A DNA stretch of 42,728 bases from IMG/VR virus record IMGVR_UViG_3300025849_002975, positions 1 to 42,728 of that record; one strand, written 5' to 3'. Positions 8,853 through 17,543 of the stretch are shown here, piece after piece. A model generated the notes under the pieces. It saw only the letters and a program-made list of their open reading frames with translations. It ran no database searches and had not been told where the DNA came from. The position numbers and the translations under genes are program-made. The stretch comes from a virus. The stretch's first letter is position 1. Every line of letters starts with the position of its first letter.

Positions 8853-9515
8853 ATGTATGATATAGTTTTTATAAGCTATCAAGAACCTAATGCAGAACAT
8901 AGGTATTCTGTGTTAAAAAAACGATTTCCTTATGTCAAACGTGTACATGGTATAAAAGGAATACACCAAGCACATATAGAGGCTGCTAAAATTGCTATTA
9001 CAAATATGTTTTGGGTAGTTGATGCTGATGCAATTATTGTAGAAGATTTTGATTTTACTTACATTCCAGATTTTATTAATCAAGATGCTGTACATGTTTA
9101 CACTAGTAAGAATCCTATAAATGGATTAGAATACGGATACGGCGGAGTAAAACTATTGCCTAGAGATGCAACTTTAAATTTAGACACTACGTCTACAGAT
9201 ATGACGACTAGTATATCAAATAAATTTATTGTAATGAATCAGTTGTCAAATATATCTGCATTCAATGTAGATGCATTTAGTACTTGGCGTAGTGCGTTTA
9301 GAGAATGTGCTAAATTGGCAAGTAAAACAATAGATAGACAAAACAAGGAGGAAACAGATGAACGACTTAAAACTTGGACTACTTATGCTAGTGGAGATTA
9401 TAGCGGAGATGCGTTACGAGGTGCTCGCGATGGCATGCGCTTTGGCCTTTCTAGCAGCTCTGATATTAACTTAATAAACGATTTTGATTGGTTAAAGGAA
9501 AAATATAATGAGTAG
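8853..9515 (+). CDS. GT-A-like glycosyltransferase, short paralogue of 5130 gene
   Basis: The protein has 220 residues, starting DIVFISYQEPNAEHRY and followed by YVKRVHGIKGIHQAHIEAA. FWVVDADAI holds D57 and D59, the likely GT-A DxD metal site. WRSAFRECAK and GARDGMRFG match WRAGFREGVK and GAREGVF in the longer paralogue at 5130-6020, so the fold is shared while the C-terminal extension is missing. The start is an ATG behind AAGAGAAATGCA; a second ATG 5 bp upstream is out of frame. It overlaps the SGNH esterase by 8 bp. Together the genes form a mirrored GT-rSAM-rSAM-GT arrangement. Confidence 0.65.
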   Translation: MYDIVFISYQEPNAEHRYSVLKKRFPYVKRVHGIKGIHQAHIEAAKIAITNMFWVVDADAIIVEDFDFTYIPDFINQDAVHVYTSKNPINGLEYGYGGVKLLPRDATLNLDTTSTDMTTSISNKFIVMNQLSNISAFNVDAFSTWRSAFRECAKLASKTIDRQNKEETDERLKTWTTYASGDYSGDALRGARDGMRFGLSSSSDINLINDFDWLKEKYNE

Positions 9516-10143
9516 ATTATTTGCTTTTGGGTGCAGTCATACCTATGGTGAAGGACAAGTAGACTGTCTAAATTACCATAACGAATATGGAGAAACTAAA
9601 GCAAATAATCCTAGTCAGTATGCCTGGCCTGCACTATTAGGAAAAATTTTAGGTATAGAAGTTGTTAATGTTGGATTCCCAGGAGCTTCTAACAGATATA
9701 TAGCAAATCAAATATTAAATACTGACATATCAAAAAAAGACATAGTAGTAATATTATGGACTGAATTTGACAGATCAACAGTATTTTTAAAAGACCTAGA
9801 AACGACAAAACACATACGACCTACAGATTTTTCTAAAACATCTAACAATTATTATAAGTGGGTTCATAATCCGTATAATAGTTTTCTTGAATCTTTGGAG
9901 GCTATAAATTTAGCAAACTATAATTTACAAGAACATCCACATGTTTTTAATTTTATTGTGGGAATGAGGACTGAGGAAAACTCTATATTTACAGATTATA
10001 AATATCCAACATGGCATAAAGTAGACTTAATTAATCAGTCTTTGCATTATGTTGATAAAGCAGCTGATGGTAACCATCCAGGCCCAGAATCGCAAAAATT
10101 AATAGCTAGAGATATCCTAAAGGGGATTAAGTTTACCAACTAG
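9508..10143 (+). CDS. SGNH/GDSL-type hydrolase
   Basis: The 211-residue protein starts MSRLFAFGCSHTYGEG; S10 in GCSHT is the block-I nucleophile of a GDSL/SGNH variant. NVGFPGASN (block II, Gly) and a late DGNHPGP with D187 and H190 (the D-x-x-H of block V) complete the family pattern. SGNH enzymes are commonly esterases that add or remove acetyl groups on carbohydrates. The context of glycosyltransferases supports sugar O-deacylation or acyl transfer. It has no signal peptide. It is the last plus-strand gene here and overlaps the convergent methyltransferase by 27 bp. Confidence 0.75.
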   Translation: MSRLFAFGCSHTYGEGQVDCLNYHNEYGETKANNPSQYAWPALLGKILGIEVVNVGFPGASNRYIANQILNTDISKKDIVVILWTEFDRSTVFLKDLETTKHIRPTDFSKTSNNYYKWVHNPYNSFLESLEAINLANYNLQEHPHVFNFIVGMRTEENSIFTDYKYPTWHKVDLINQSLHYVDKAADGNHPGPESQKLIARDILKGIKFTN

Positions 10144-10830
10144 CATATAACGTGTTCCTCTAGTATCTTCTACTTCTTCTTCAAAAAGTATTTCTGCACG
10201 TTCGGGCATTTGATCTTTAAACTCTTCTAAACTATTAACACAGTTAACGTGTCCTTCTATATCAAACATATTATTTGATTGGAATGCAAAATAACAATTA
10301 CTAGATAGTTTAGGATCTTTTCCTGAAATATTATCTTCCTTTAATGCACCTGGGCCAAACCAAGGCCATTCATTCATAGGTTTCATATGTTCACAACTTG
10401 TGTTTATAATTAAATTTGTTTCACGATATTGTTTTCTACAACTTGCAAATATATCGTCACATATGTAATCTACATTTTTATAATTATCAAACAATCTGTT
10501 TTTTGCAATTTGTAAAGCATTGTTATCTAAATCTATACATATAATCTTGTTAACTTTTTCTGCAAGCATGGGTATCAATATACTTCCATACCAGCTTCCC
10601 CAAATAGCTACATTTGATTTTTTATCTAATATATTTAAATTATCTATAACACCTAATAATGCTGACTTAGATGCAAATTGATTACTACTAAAAGAATCAA
10701 ACAAATCTCTTTCTAATTCTGGTTTTTCTTTTATCACAGTGAGAACTTTGTACAAGAATTCTGTATCTAGATTTTTGTTATGTAAACCTAGTATATTTTT
10801 CAGTAAGTTTATGTTTTCTCTGTCTAACAT
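10117..10830 (-). CDS. SAM-dependent methyltransferase-like protein
   Basis: The protein has 237 residues with a helical N-terminus. A Rossmann-type core follows: NVAIWGSWYGSILIPML (glycine loop I), then KIICIDLDNNALQIAKNR (acidic end of strand 2 binding SAM ribose) and VDYICDDIF (motif III). This arrangement matches class I methyltransferases although motif I is GSWYGS rather than the usual GxGxG. It is the last gene of the minus-strand biosynthetic operon, 3 bp after the carbamoyltransferase. O- or N-methylation of the operon's product is a reasonable guess. The substrate is unknown. Confidence 0.65.
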   Translation of the reverse strand: MLDRENINLLKNILGLHNKNLDTEFLYKVLTVIKEKPELERDLFDSFSSNQFASKSALLGVIDNLNILDKKSNVAIWGSWYGSILIPMLAEKVNKIICIDLDNNALQIAKNRLFDNYKNVDYICDDIFASCRKQYRETNLIINTSCEHMKPMNEWPWFGPGALKEDNISGKDPKLSSNCYFAFQSNNMFDIEGHVNCVNSLEEFKDQMPERAEILFEEEVEDTRGTRYMLVGKLNPL

Positions 10831-10833
10831 TTT

Positions 10834-12306
10834 TTATTTCTTTACAATATATTCATTTATTACTAAAATATCAAGTCCGCATTTGTTAAATGTAGCAAGT
10901 GCATCTTCTGGTGTTTCAACAATAGGTTCTTGACAATTAAAACTAGTATTCAATAGCATAGGAATACCAGTAATTTTATAAAATTCATGTATTAAATCAT
11001 AGTAAATTTGATTAAAGTCTCTAGTTACAGTTTGTATACGGGCTGTTCCGTCGACATGTGTTACGCCTGGTATTTGATCACTTATTACAGGCATTATTCT
11101 ACTCATATACGGACTTGGTTGATTAGTATCAAAATATTGTTTGTAATGTTCTTCAAGGACACTAGGAGCAAATGGTCTAAAGTCTTCACGTAGTTTAATT
11201 TTAGAATTTATAATATCTTTAATTTTAAGATTTCTAGGATCAGCTAGTATACTTCTATTACCTAATGCTCGGTTACCGCTTTCGCTTTTTCCTTGAAACC
11301 ATCCTACTATTTTCCCATCAGCTATAGCTTGTGCAACTTCTTTCAAATTTACTTTTTCTTTGCCTTTGTATTCATATTCTAATCCAGCATATACATCAGG
11401 AATGTGTACGTTACCATTCTGTGTATAATCAGCATGCATATATGTGCCTAATGCTTGTCCTTCATCACCAGCTGCAGGAGGTACATGAACATTTGACCAA
11501 TGATGTGTGCATTGCTCATTTACGTAACCGTTGTATGCAACACCGCCTGCTATACATAAATTATCACAAGTTTTTAACGGAAATACATATTCTTCTATTA
11601 ATTGTTCTGTAAATTTTTGTAAGGTATAAGCAACATCTTCTTTTGGTACTCTATCTAAAACTTTTTGGTATCCGCTTGGAAGTTTGTGATTAGGATTTTG
11701 CATATACATGTGTAGCATATCAGCTATTTCAACATTATATTTTCCAAAACCTGCTAACCCCATTGTCTTTCCTGCACCTAAATAACCAAATCCCATGTCT
11801 TGCGAAAGCCTATTCCACAAACCGCCTATTGGAAGTCGTTCACTTAGATCTATAATGTTATCAAACTTATCAATAAAAATACAATTATAATGCCAGCCTC
11901 TTCCATCTATTGCTAGTATGTCTGATTTTTCATATCCTGAGGTTAAGTATGCATAAGCGGCATGACTTTGATGATGGTCAATATAGTAATAGGTATCAGT
12001 TTTATAATAGTCCCAGAGGCCTTTTGGCTTAAATTTTAAAAATTCCATATCAGGAAGACTTTCTTCTAGCATGTCATACACAAATTGTTGGCCTAGATTA
12101 CTTACTGTAAATGCAAACAACTCATCTTTATCAAGATAATTTGATAAGAAATGTTCGCAAAAAAACTGTCTGCTTGGTTCTTCGTCATGCGAATTGTTAG
12201 GGTTAAGATTGTGTTTTACCCTATTGTGTCGCTCTACTTGGTTATGAAACATTCCGTCGTATGTATTATGGTCGTGAATATTCACAGCAACTGAATATAT
12301 GTTCAT
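10834..12306 (-). CDS. NodU/CmcH-family O-carbamoyltransferase
   Basis: The 490-residue protein matches the carbamoyltransferase family that moves a carbamoyl group from carbamoyl phosphate through a carbamoyl-adenylate to a hydroxyl, as in NodU, CmcH and NovN. Visible landmarks are HHQSHAAYAY (metal-binding His residues of the Kae1-like domain), ILAIDGRGW, LCIAGGVAYNGYVN, AAGDEGQALG and the C-terminal WFQGKSESGNRALGNRS followed by REDFRPFAPSVL and TSFNCQEPIVETPEDA. The N-terminus (VNIHDHNTYD) replaces the usual HD-S-A block. It overlaps the upstream radical-SAM gene by 4 bp (ATGA). Carbamoylation of a sugar in phage or host glycan is the likely role; the acceptor is unknown. Confidence 0.9.
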   Translation of the reverse strand: MNIYSVAVNIHDHNTYDGMFHNQVERHNRVKHNLNPNNSHDEEPSRQFFCEHFLSNYLDKDELFAFTVSNLGQQFVYDMLEESLPDMEFLKFKPKGLWDYYKTDTYYYIDHHQSHAAYAYLTSGYEKSDILAIDGRGWHYNCIFIDKFDNIIDLSERLPIGGLWNRLSQDMGFGYLGAGKTMGLAGFGKYNVEIADMLHMYMQNPNHKLPSGYQKVLDRVPKEDVAYTLQKFTEQLIEEYVFPLKTCDNLCIAGGVAYNGYVNEQCTHHWSNVHVPPAAGDEGQALGTYMHADYTQNGNVHIPDVYAGLEYEYKGKEKVNLKEVAQAIADGKIVGWFQGKSESGNRALGNRSILADPRNLKIKDIINSKIKLREDFRPFAPSVLEEHYKQYFDTNQPSPYMSRIMPVISDQIPGVTHVDGTARIQTVTRDFNQIYYDLIHEFYKITGIPMLLNTSFNCQEPIVETPEDALATFNKCGLDILVINEYIVKK

Positions 12307-13142
12307 CCTAATTGTTTTTCACTCTCGATTATGTTAAGTATTTCGTTTCTTCTAGCTTCAGGACGTTTAGGTATTATATCCATACATACTGTGCAATATT
12401 TTTCAAATTCAAATAAATCATAGTTCATCATTTTTTCAATATTTTCTATTGTAATATCGAACTCTCTTGATCCGTTTATTGCTTTTCTGCTACAGTGTCT
12501 GATCTTTTGTATTTCAAAATCAAACACAGGCACTTGTGGAAACTTTGCACATATACGTCTTTCAATTTCCGGAGCCTGTACAAGTTTGTGATCATTAAAG
12601 AAGTCAGGTGATCTTGAATTATATTCTTTGAATTCTGTATTTTCGTGATCAATTTCTGATAGATCAAAATTTTCTCTGTATTTGAAGTAGTTAGGAGTTT
12701 CTATAATAAGATTATAATTATTCATATCGTTTTTTGGTAGGAAAGGATAGTTACCTAGCTTTTCAATTCGATCCTCATAGAAATCTAGTACCAAGTGTTC
12801 AATGTATATAATATCTGGATCTTCTAAAACATGGGGATAAAACTTACGAACTAAAGAATTGGATAGTACTTGAGGAATAAGATTAGGATGCTTTTTTATT
12901 TCTGCTATAACTTCGTCGAGATTTTTAATCAATCCGGGCTCGCCGCCAAGTAAGCAGATTCTTGTTTTATACGGTGCAAGTCCTTTTAGGATAGTACGCA
13001 CTAGATCCATATCAACATGTAAATAGCGCATTTCTAATGTCCATGCTGTACAGTAATGACAGCTCTTATTACAAGATTTCGATAGATAAAAGTCTACAGT
13101 TCTATATTCACTGCCTTTTAGCTGTTTAAGTGTCAATGCCAT
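12303..13142 (-). CDS. radical SAM protein with C-terminal Cys cluster
   Basis: The 279-residue enzyme has the radical-SAM motif CNKSCHYC (C24, C28, C31) in strand 1 and CLLGGEPGL as the SAM-binding GGE motif. In the last third Cys residues in ERRICAKF, IRHCSRK and YCTVCMD could hold an auxiliary Fe-S cluster, as in SPASM/twitch proteins. It sits between a nitroreductase gene (17 bp overlap) and the carbamoyltransferase (4 bp overlap), so it is part of one polycistron. Such enzymes modify peptides or carbohydrates; which one is not visible here. Confidence 0.85.
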   Translation of the reverse strand: MALTLKQLKGSEYRTVDFYLSKSCNKSCHYCTAWTLEMRYLHVDMDLVRTILKGLAPYKTRICLLGGEPGLIKNLDEVIAEIKKHPNLIPQVLSNSLVRKFYPHVLEDPDIIYIEHLVLDFYEDRIEKLGNYPFLPKNDMNNYNLIIETPNYFKYRENFDLSEIDHENTEFKEYNSRSPDFFNDHKLVQAPEIERRICAKFPQVPVFDFEIQKIRHCSRKAINGSREFDITIENIEKMMNYDLFEFEKYCTVCMDIIPKRPEARRNEILNIIESEKQLG

Positions 13143-13866
13143 TAATAATTACCTTTGTGTGTTTGTCAAAACTTGGAAATTTCATATGCTCGTCTAGCTC
13201 ACCGGTTCTAAATCTTTCAGGTATATCTTTATTTAATAATTCTGAGTGTTGTGTCCTTTCAAGCTGGCTGTTAGGATACCCTACACCTACAAGCAATTTT
13301 GGATTTTGTTTTATTCCTAGTATATCACGTATTGATCTTGTGTCTAATGCTGAACAAATACCTGTGTTGTATCCAAGTAATCCCGCTGATAATATAAGTT
13401 CTCCAACCGATATACCTATTGAATATGCTATTTGCTCTTCGTATTTCTTTGCCGCAGAACTGTTAGGATTTAGTTTTGCTGCATGATGTTGCACATTGTA
13501 TTTGTTAATGGTGCTTGCGTCTTTAACATATACAAATAACGCATTGGCATATATTTGCGAATTAGTTACTGAATTGTCATCATGCTGCATAAAGACATCG
13601 TTTTCTACACTAAAACTTTGGTCTTTGTCTTCTTGAGTTCTAGCTAATGTAAATTTTTTTGTATGACTGTATATTTGTTTTATAATAGTTTGATCAGTAT
13701 ACACATGTAACGAATAATGTGTTTCATTTTGTTTACTAGGAGAATTAGCAGCAGCATAGATAAGCGTATCTAAATCCTCTTGTGGAATAAATTTAGTTAG
13801 ATCATAATTTCTTTGTGCTTTATTAGTTACTGTAGAAGCATTTTTTATTTGATCTTTTATGTCCAT
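13126..13866 (-). CDS. nitroreductase-family flavoprotein (copy A)
   Basis: The 246-residue protein shows the nitroreductase fold pattern: YDLTKFIPQEDLDTLIYAAANSPSKQNETHYSLHVYT near the N-terminus (FMN-binding Ser/Lys/Gln region), a central AYSIGISVGELILSAGLLGYNTGICSAL helix pair, and a C-terminal LLVGVGYPN strand with the usual Gly-x-Gly-x-P. These enzymes are FMN-dependent NAD(P)H oxidoreductases. It is directly followed by a radical-SAM gene and preceded, with a TAATG overlap, by a second nitroreductase. The tandem arrangement suggests dimeric or sequential redox steps in the same pathway. The substrate is unknown. Confidence 0.8.
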   Translation of the reverse strand: MDIKDQIKNASTVTNKAQRNYDLTKFIPQEDLDTLIYAAANSPSKQNETHYSLHVYTDQTIIKQIYSHTKKFTLARTQEDKDQSFSVENDVFMQHDDNSVTNSQIYANALFVYVKDASTINKYNVQHHAAKLNPNSSAAKKYEEQIAYSIGISVGELILSAGLLGYNTGICSALDTRSIRDILGIKQNPKLLVGVGYPNSQLERTQHSELLNKDIPERFRTGELDEHMKFPSFDKHTKVIINGIDT

Positions 13867-14654
13867 TATGTGTTAAACCTCACTATTTCATCAATACTTG
13901 GTTTGTTTTCCCAATGAATGTCCTTAGGATTAACACTATTACTTTTGAAATAATCGTCAACATTTGCAACATAGCCAATCTGTGCAATCATCAGAGGAGA
14001 TTCTGTGATTTGAGGCAGAGAACTCCAGTCTAGTCGACCAGCTTTATTTGATTCTTTCTTATATTCACCTTTTACTCCGAGCCATTTCCATTCAGGAAAG
14101 GTTCTTATATATGAAATATTTAAATCGTTTTCTAAACATAATCCAGCTAATGTTTGCAAATACATACCTATTTCAATACAGGTTAGTTTTGTATTACAGA
14201 GTTCTCTAAACCTTTTAGGATCAGTTTGAGTAAATCTATGACCGTCTTGATGTAACTTGTGATGTTCTCGAACAAAATTATTTTCTTCAGCAAGGCGTTG
14301 TTCAAACACAAGCACCCAAGGAGCATTACGCATGTCGTTCCCTTCATCGTCTAGCACCCAATCCTTAATATTTAAATCGCCTGCCGCACTATAAAAATCG
14401 CCGTTCTTAGATTTGTCATCCCAATGATTTACTGATCCAGTTTCCCATAAAGAACAAATTTGTCCTATTATTTCTCTTTCTTCTATGTCTTTTGGTCCAA
14501 ACGCATGTATCTTAAAGGGAAATAAATTCTGTTTAGATGGTGCAATATTTAATGTTCGCTTTAATAAATCGTATATTGTTTCTTTAGATGGAATCTTTTT
14601 TTGATCCCAAGCCGCTCTAATTTGTCTTCTTTTACTGAATACTTCTTCTATCAT
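13866..14654 (-). CDS. nitroreductase-family flavoprotein (copy B)
   Basis: The 262-residue protein starts with SKRRQIRAAWDQKKIPSKETIYDLLKRTLNIAPSKQNLFPFKIHAF; the R-x-I-R-x-(A/F) start and AP-S-x-x-N motif are typical of FMN-binding nitroreductases. CIEIGMYLQTLAGLCLENDL corresponds to the central helix and MIAQIGYVA to the C-terminal G(Y/E)P strand, although the P is lost. It is only distantly similar to copy A next to it, so the pair is either an old duplication or two separate acquisitions. The gene starts behind GGAGGGGA, which lies in the last codons of the PP-loop gene, 4 bp upstream. Confidence 0.75.
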   Translation of the reverse strand: MIEEVFSKRRQIRAAWDQKKIPSKETIYDLLKRTLNIAPSKQNLFPFKIHAFGPKDIEEREIIGQICSLWETGSVNHWDDKSKNGDFYSAAGDLNIKDWVLDDEGNDMRNAPWVLVFEQRLAEENNFVREHHKLHQDGHRFTQTDPKRFRELCNTKLTCIEIGMYLQTLAGLCLENDLNISYIRTFPEWKWLGVKGEYKKESNKAGRLDWSSLPQITESPLMIAQIGYVANVDDYFKSNSVNPKDIHWENKPSIDEIVRFNT

Positions 14655-14658
14655 AACT

Positions 14659-15390
14659 TTAGTATCCCCTCCAGTCTAAATTAAATGCCCATTTTCTTTC
14701 AAAACACCAAAAACATTTATGACACTCTTTAGTAAAATTATTTGTCTCTATAGCTGTTCCGGTGCATGATCTTGTAATTGGGAACAAACTATTTAGTAAT
14801 TTATTTTTCTTATAGATATCTGCAATAAATTTTTTATTTACGTTTACAAAAGGTTGCCATCTGTTATTTCTAAATGTCAGTATTTCTTCATTTAAATTTC
14901 TACGATCTTCGCCAAAATGACCAAAATTATTATTTTGCATGTCTTCTATTGAAGGGTTAGCTGTCATTCCGTCTATCTCTATAGAAAAAGGAAAATTGTT
15001 ATACATATCCAATCCTATTTTATTTAATTGAACCATTTTAGAAACTTGTCTCATATTCATTTCCGGAAATCTTCTTTTTCTAACTTTTTTTACTTGTTTA
15101 TAAGTTGTGTATTTGTATTCTCTATCGTTAAAATTAAATACACTAAGATTTCTTATTTGTAATCTTTTAAATTTTTTTTTCATAAACTTTGTGATAAGCA
15201 ATGCTGCTTCTGCATCTTTAGGCGCATTTTCATCTAATCCTGTGAAGGGAATATATAGTTTTTCTGGATAGTGTTTACATGCTAGATAAAACAAAGCCGC
15301 AGAATCTGCTCCGCCTGACAATGAAATCACTATTTCATGATTATTAGGCATAGTAAAATCTATTGTCTGATTATTATACGTTATGTTCAT
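14659..15390 (-). CDS. PP-loop ATP pyrophosphatase, QueC-like
   Basis: The protein has 243 residues. The PP-loop SGGADS (25-30) binds ATP pyrophosphate in N-type ATP pyrophosphatases. The C-terminus has SC-x13-C-x2-C-x2-C (RSCTG...ECHKCFWCFERKWAF), which resembles the CX8CX2CX2C zinc site of QueC, the 7-cyano-7-deazaguanine synthase, but with a longer first spacer. Amidotransferase-type PP-loop enzymes of sugar pathways (WbpG/PseA-like) are an alternative, favoured by the adjacent DegT aminotransferase. Because FolE, QueE and a QueD-like protein are encoded elsewhere in this window, a QueC role is possible but unproven. It overlaps the aminotransferase by 17 bp. Confidence 0.7.
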   Translation of the reverse strand: MNITYNNQTIDFTMPNNHEIVISLSGGADSAALFYLACKHYPEKLYIPFTGLDENAPKDAEAALLITKFMKKKFKRLQIRNLSVFNFNDREYKYTTYKQVKKVRKRRFPEMNMRQVSKMVQLNKIGLDMYNNFPFSIEIDGMTANPSIEDMQNNNFGHFGEDRRNLNEEILTFRNNRWQPFVNVNKKFIADIYKKNKLLNSLFPITRSCTGTAIETNNFTKECHKCFWCFERKWAFNLDWRGY

Positions 15391-16459
15391 ATGCTGATTT
15401 CACTTTATCTATAATTTCATTTACTTCTTCATCTGTAAGATAAGCGTGTATAGGTAAAGATAAAACAGTGTTAGATGCCGTCTTAGACGCTGTACAAGCG
15501 TCTCTCCTGCACTCTAAGCCGTCATACATACTATTTGCACTCAAAGGTGCTTCATAGTGTATACTAGCGTTTAAAGCAGTTTTTACACGCTTGCGAGTAT
15601 CTTTATCTTTGAATCTTACAACATACTTATGGTAGTTGTGATTAAGGCCATTTGACATAGATTGTGTATAAACATCTAAATCAGCAAATGCTTCATTGTA
15701 ATGTTTTGCAATTTGTTGTCTTCGTTCTTGATTTTTTTCGGCATGACGTAAACGTAAATTTATAATTTGTGCATTGAAAACGTACATACGACTGTTATAA
15801 CCTAGCATACTAAAATCTTTATCTTTACCATGACGTCTAATCATTTTAACACGTTTTGCAATATCTTCGTCGTCTGTTAGTACGACACCGCCGCCATTAA
15901 TTCCAGCGATTACTTTGTTAGAATTAAAACTGTATACTGAGCAATCACCTATGGTACCTGCTTTTATTCCATGTAAACTACTTCCTAGTGATTGTGCTGC
16001 ATCTTCAATAAACAATATATTTCTTTCTCTACAAAATTTTTGTATCTCTGAAGTGTCTGACATATTTCCAAATAGATGCGGATATATAATTGCTTTTACG
16101 TTGTCACTGTACATGCGTTTTATACTATCTAATGACATATGATAACTGTCTATATCTATGTCACAGAAAACAGGAGTAGCGCCTACCATGTCTACACAAC
16201 TAGCACTAGAGATCCAACTAAAATCTGTTACTAGTACTTCGTCTCCTGGACCGATACCATGGGCTCGTAGTGCAAAGTGTAGTGCATCTGTAGCACTAGA
16301 AACACTAATACAATGCTTACGTCCTATACGTTGTGCAAATTTACTTTCAAACTCTTCATTGTTTTCGTAGTTCATTTGACTCATAAAATTATCAAAGATT
16401 TTTAAATATGCTTCTTTATTTTCTTGGTACTCTCTGTCCCACGCATCATATGTTATCAT
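15374..16459 (-). CDS. DegT/DnrJ/EryC1-family PLP aminotransferase
   Basis: This 361-residue protein has the standard sugar aminotransferase landmarks. VSSATDALHFALRA binds phosphate of PLP, and DEVLVTDFSWISSASCVDMVGATPVFCDID contains the substrate-loop region. IEDAAQSLGSSLHG has the PLP-ring Asp (D153) and Gln, and SFNSNKVIAGINGGG holds the Schiff-base lysine K182. Such enzymes transaminate 3- or 4-keto nucleotide sugars. Its length fits the family. It lies one base after the radical-SAM gene at 16460-17209 and overlaps the PP-loop gene, so it is inside the operon. It suggests that the pathway makes an amino sugar or a related amine. Confidence 0.9.
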   Translation of the reverse strand: MITYDAWDREYQENKEAYLKIFDNFMSQMNYENNEEFESKFAQRIGRKHCISVSSATDALHFALRAHGIGPGDEVLVTDFSWISSASCVDMVGATPVFCDIDIDSYHMSLDSIKRMYSDNVKAIIYPHLFGNMSDTSEIQKFCRERNILFIEDAAQSLGSSLHGIKAGTIGDCSVYSFNSNKVIAGINGGGVVLTDDEDIAKRVKMIRRHGKDKDFSMLGYNSRMYVFNAQIINLRLRHAEKNQERRQQIAKHYNEAFADLDVYTQSMSNGLNHNYHKYVVRFKDKDTRKRVKTALNASIHYEAPLSANSMYDGLECRRDACTASKTASNTVLSLPIHAYLTDEEVNEIIDKVKSAYEHNV

Positions 16460-17209
16460 TTATGCTTTTCCTTCTAACTTTCGTCGAGGTAATTTGTGCC
16501 ACTGTTCTAACGCTGTAGTTTTATGTCCCCAGTATTCTTTTTTTACACGTTCTTGCGTATGTTTTTTATCAGGAGATGTAAGTTTAAAATCTACATTCTT
16601 TCTTAACAATGGGCTATCCGGATTAAATCCTCTATTAGTATTAATAAGTAGTAGGGCAAAATCTTCTTGCTTTGCTATTTCTATTGCTTCGTTAACTTCG
16701 TGTTCGTTGTAACCGAAAATAATATATTGCCAAACAATAACATGACCTTGATCTCTACCTTGCTTCATACGCTTCCATACATCTGTAAACTTTGACCCAA
16801 CACGATACAATTCGCTCTTTTCGTCAATACCATCTACACCAAAGTACCAAGCGTTTTCGCCTACACCATAACTATACGCTTCATCCCACCAAGCATCGCT
16901 CTTACCACTGCCTACTGTAGCAATACGTACAGCTTTACCTTGTCCGTCGCACATTTTAAGTAGTTCTAAAAACTTAGGATGATATATTGGATCTGAGATC
17001 TGTCCACAAAACGTTAAACCATAATCATAGTAGTCAAGTATTTTTTTAAACTGTTCTGCTTCTAAATCAAAAGATCTTTTAATTTGATCTTGACTAGATG
17101 TTTTTTGTCTAATACACTGTGGACATCTAAAAATACATCTATGAGAAGCATCAATGTTAGGACGACATAGTTTTTGTTTAATTACGTATTCATCAGTAAT
17201 CCGCGCCAT
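16460..17209 (-). CDS. radical SAM protein (core without SPASM domain)
   Basis: The 249-residue protein carries CIFRCPQC with C25, C29 and C32 for the SAM-bound 4Fe-4S cluster. The usual GGEP is replaced by LTFCGQISDPIYHP, a motif seen in radical-SAM enzymes of the SPASM type where the strand reads (F)-x-G-x-(G/I)-(E/S)-(P/D)-x-x-(H/N). Later, ENAWYFGVDGIDEKSELYRVG matches the D-G-x-x-(E/D) segment of anSME-like enzymes. It ends without an auxiliary Cys cluster, while the upstream gene (17 bp overlap) encodes a Cys-rich SPASM-like protein. The two may form a split enzyme. Confidence 0.8.
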   Translation of the reverse strand: MARITDEYVIKQKLCRPNIDASHRCIFRCPQCIRQKTSSQDQIKRSFDLEAEQFKKILDYYDYGLTFCGQISDPIYHPKFLELLKMCDGQGKAVRIATVGSGKSDAWWDEAYSYGVGENAWYFGVDGIDEKSELYRVGSKFTDVWKRMKQGRDQGHVIVWQYIIFGYNEHEVNEAIEIAKQEDFALLLINTNRGFNPDSPLLRKNVDFKLTSPDKKHTQERVKKEYWGHKTTALEQWHKLPRRKLEGKA

Positions 17210-17543
17210 TTGCTTGCTCCCTTACTTCTTTACGTTCTTCTTCTCTTACTTTGTCCTTGTCTATATCAACACCGCATTTCTTTTTGCACATATAAGAAGC
17301 ACAATCGGGTTTATTAAGTAGTGTTTGAAAAAAGTTTTCCCACTGGTCTGATGTAAAGATATCATCTAAACTTTCGTTATTAGAAAGTAATAATTCTTCA
17401 TCTTTTAACCCGGCTTCTACAATATATCTATATACAGGAGGATCATCCATCCAGCAACACGGCAGCATAAAACCATCAGAAGTATATGCTGCTCCTTTGT
17501 TGTCTCTAGTACCAAACGCTAAACATTTAGGTTGTATTTTCAT
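17193..17543 (-). CDS. small Cys-rich SPASM-like protein
   Basis: The protein has 116 residues with C7, C29-C30, C81, C86 and C90. The segment DGFMLPCCW resembles the G-x-x-x-P-C strand-turn of SPASM domains, and CASYMCKKKC resembles their closing C-x-x-x-x-C-x-x-x-C. It has no radical-SAM core of its own. It directly precedes, and overlaps by 17 bp, the radical-SAM gene that lacks this domain. A detached auxiliary-cluster subunit is therefore plausible. The tail (KDKVREEERKEVREQ) is a charged helix that may mediate binding. It starts behind AAGGAG in the end of the GT gene. Confidence 0.65.
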   Translation of the reverse strand: MKIQPKCLAFGTRDNKGAAYTSDGFMLPCCWMDDPPVYRYIVEAGLKDEELLLSNNESLDDIFTSDQWENFFQTLLNKPDCASYMCKKKCGVDIDKDKVREEERKEVREQANGADY

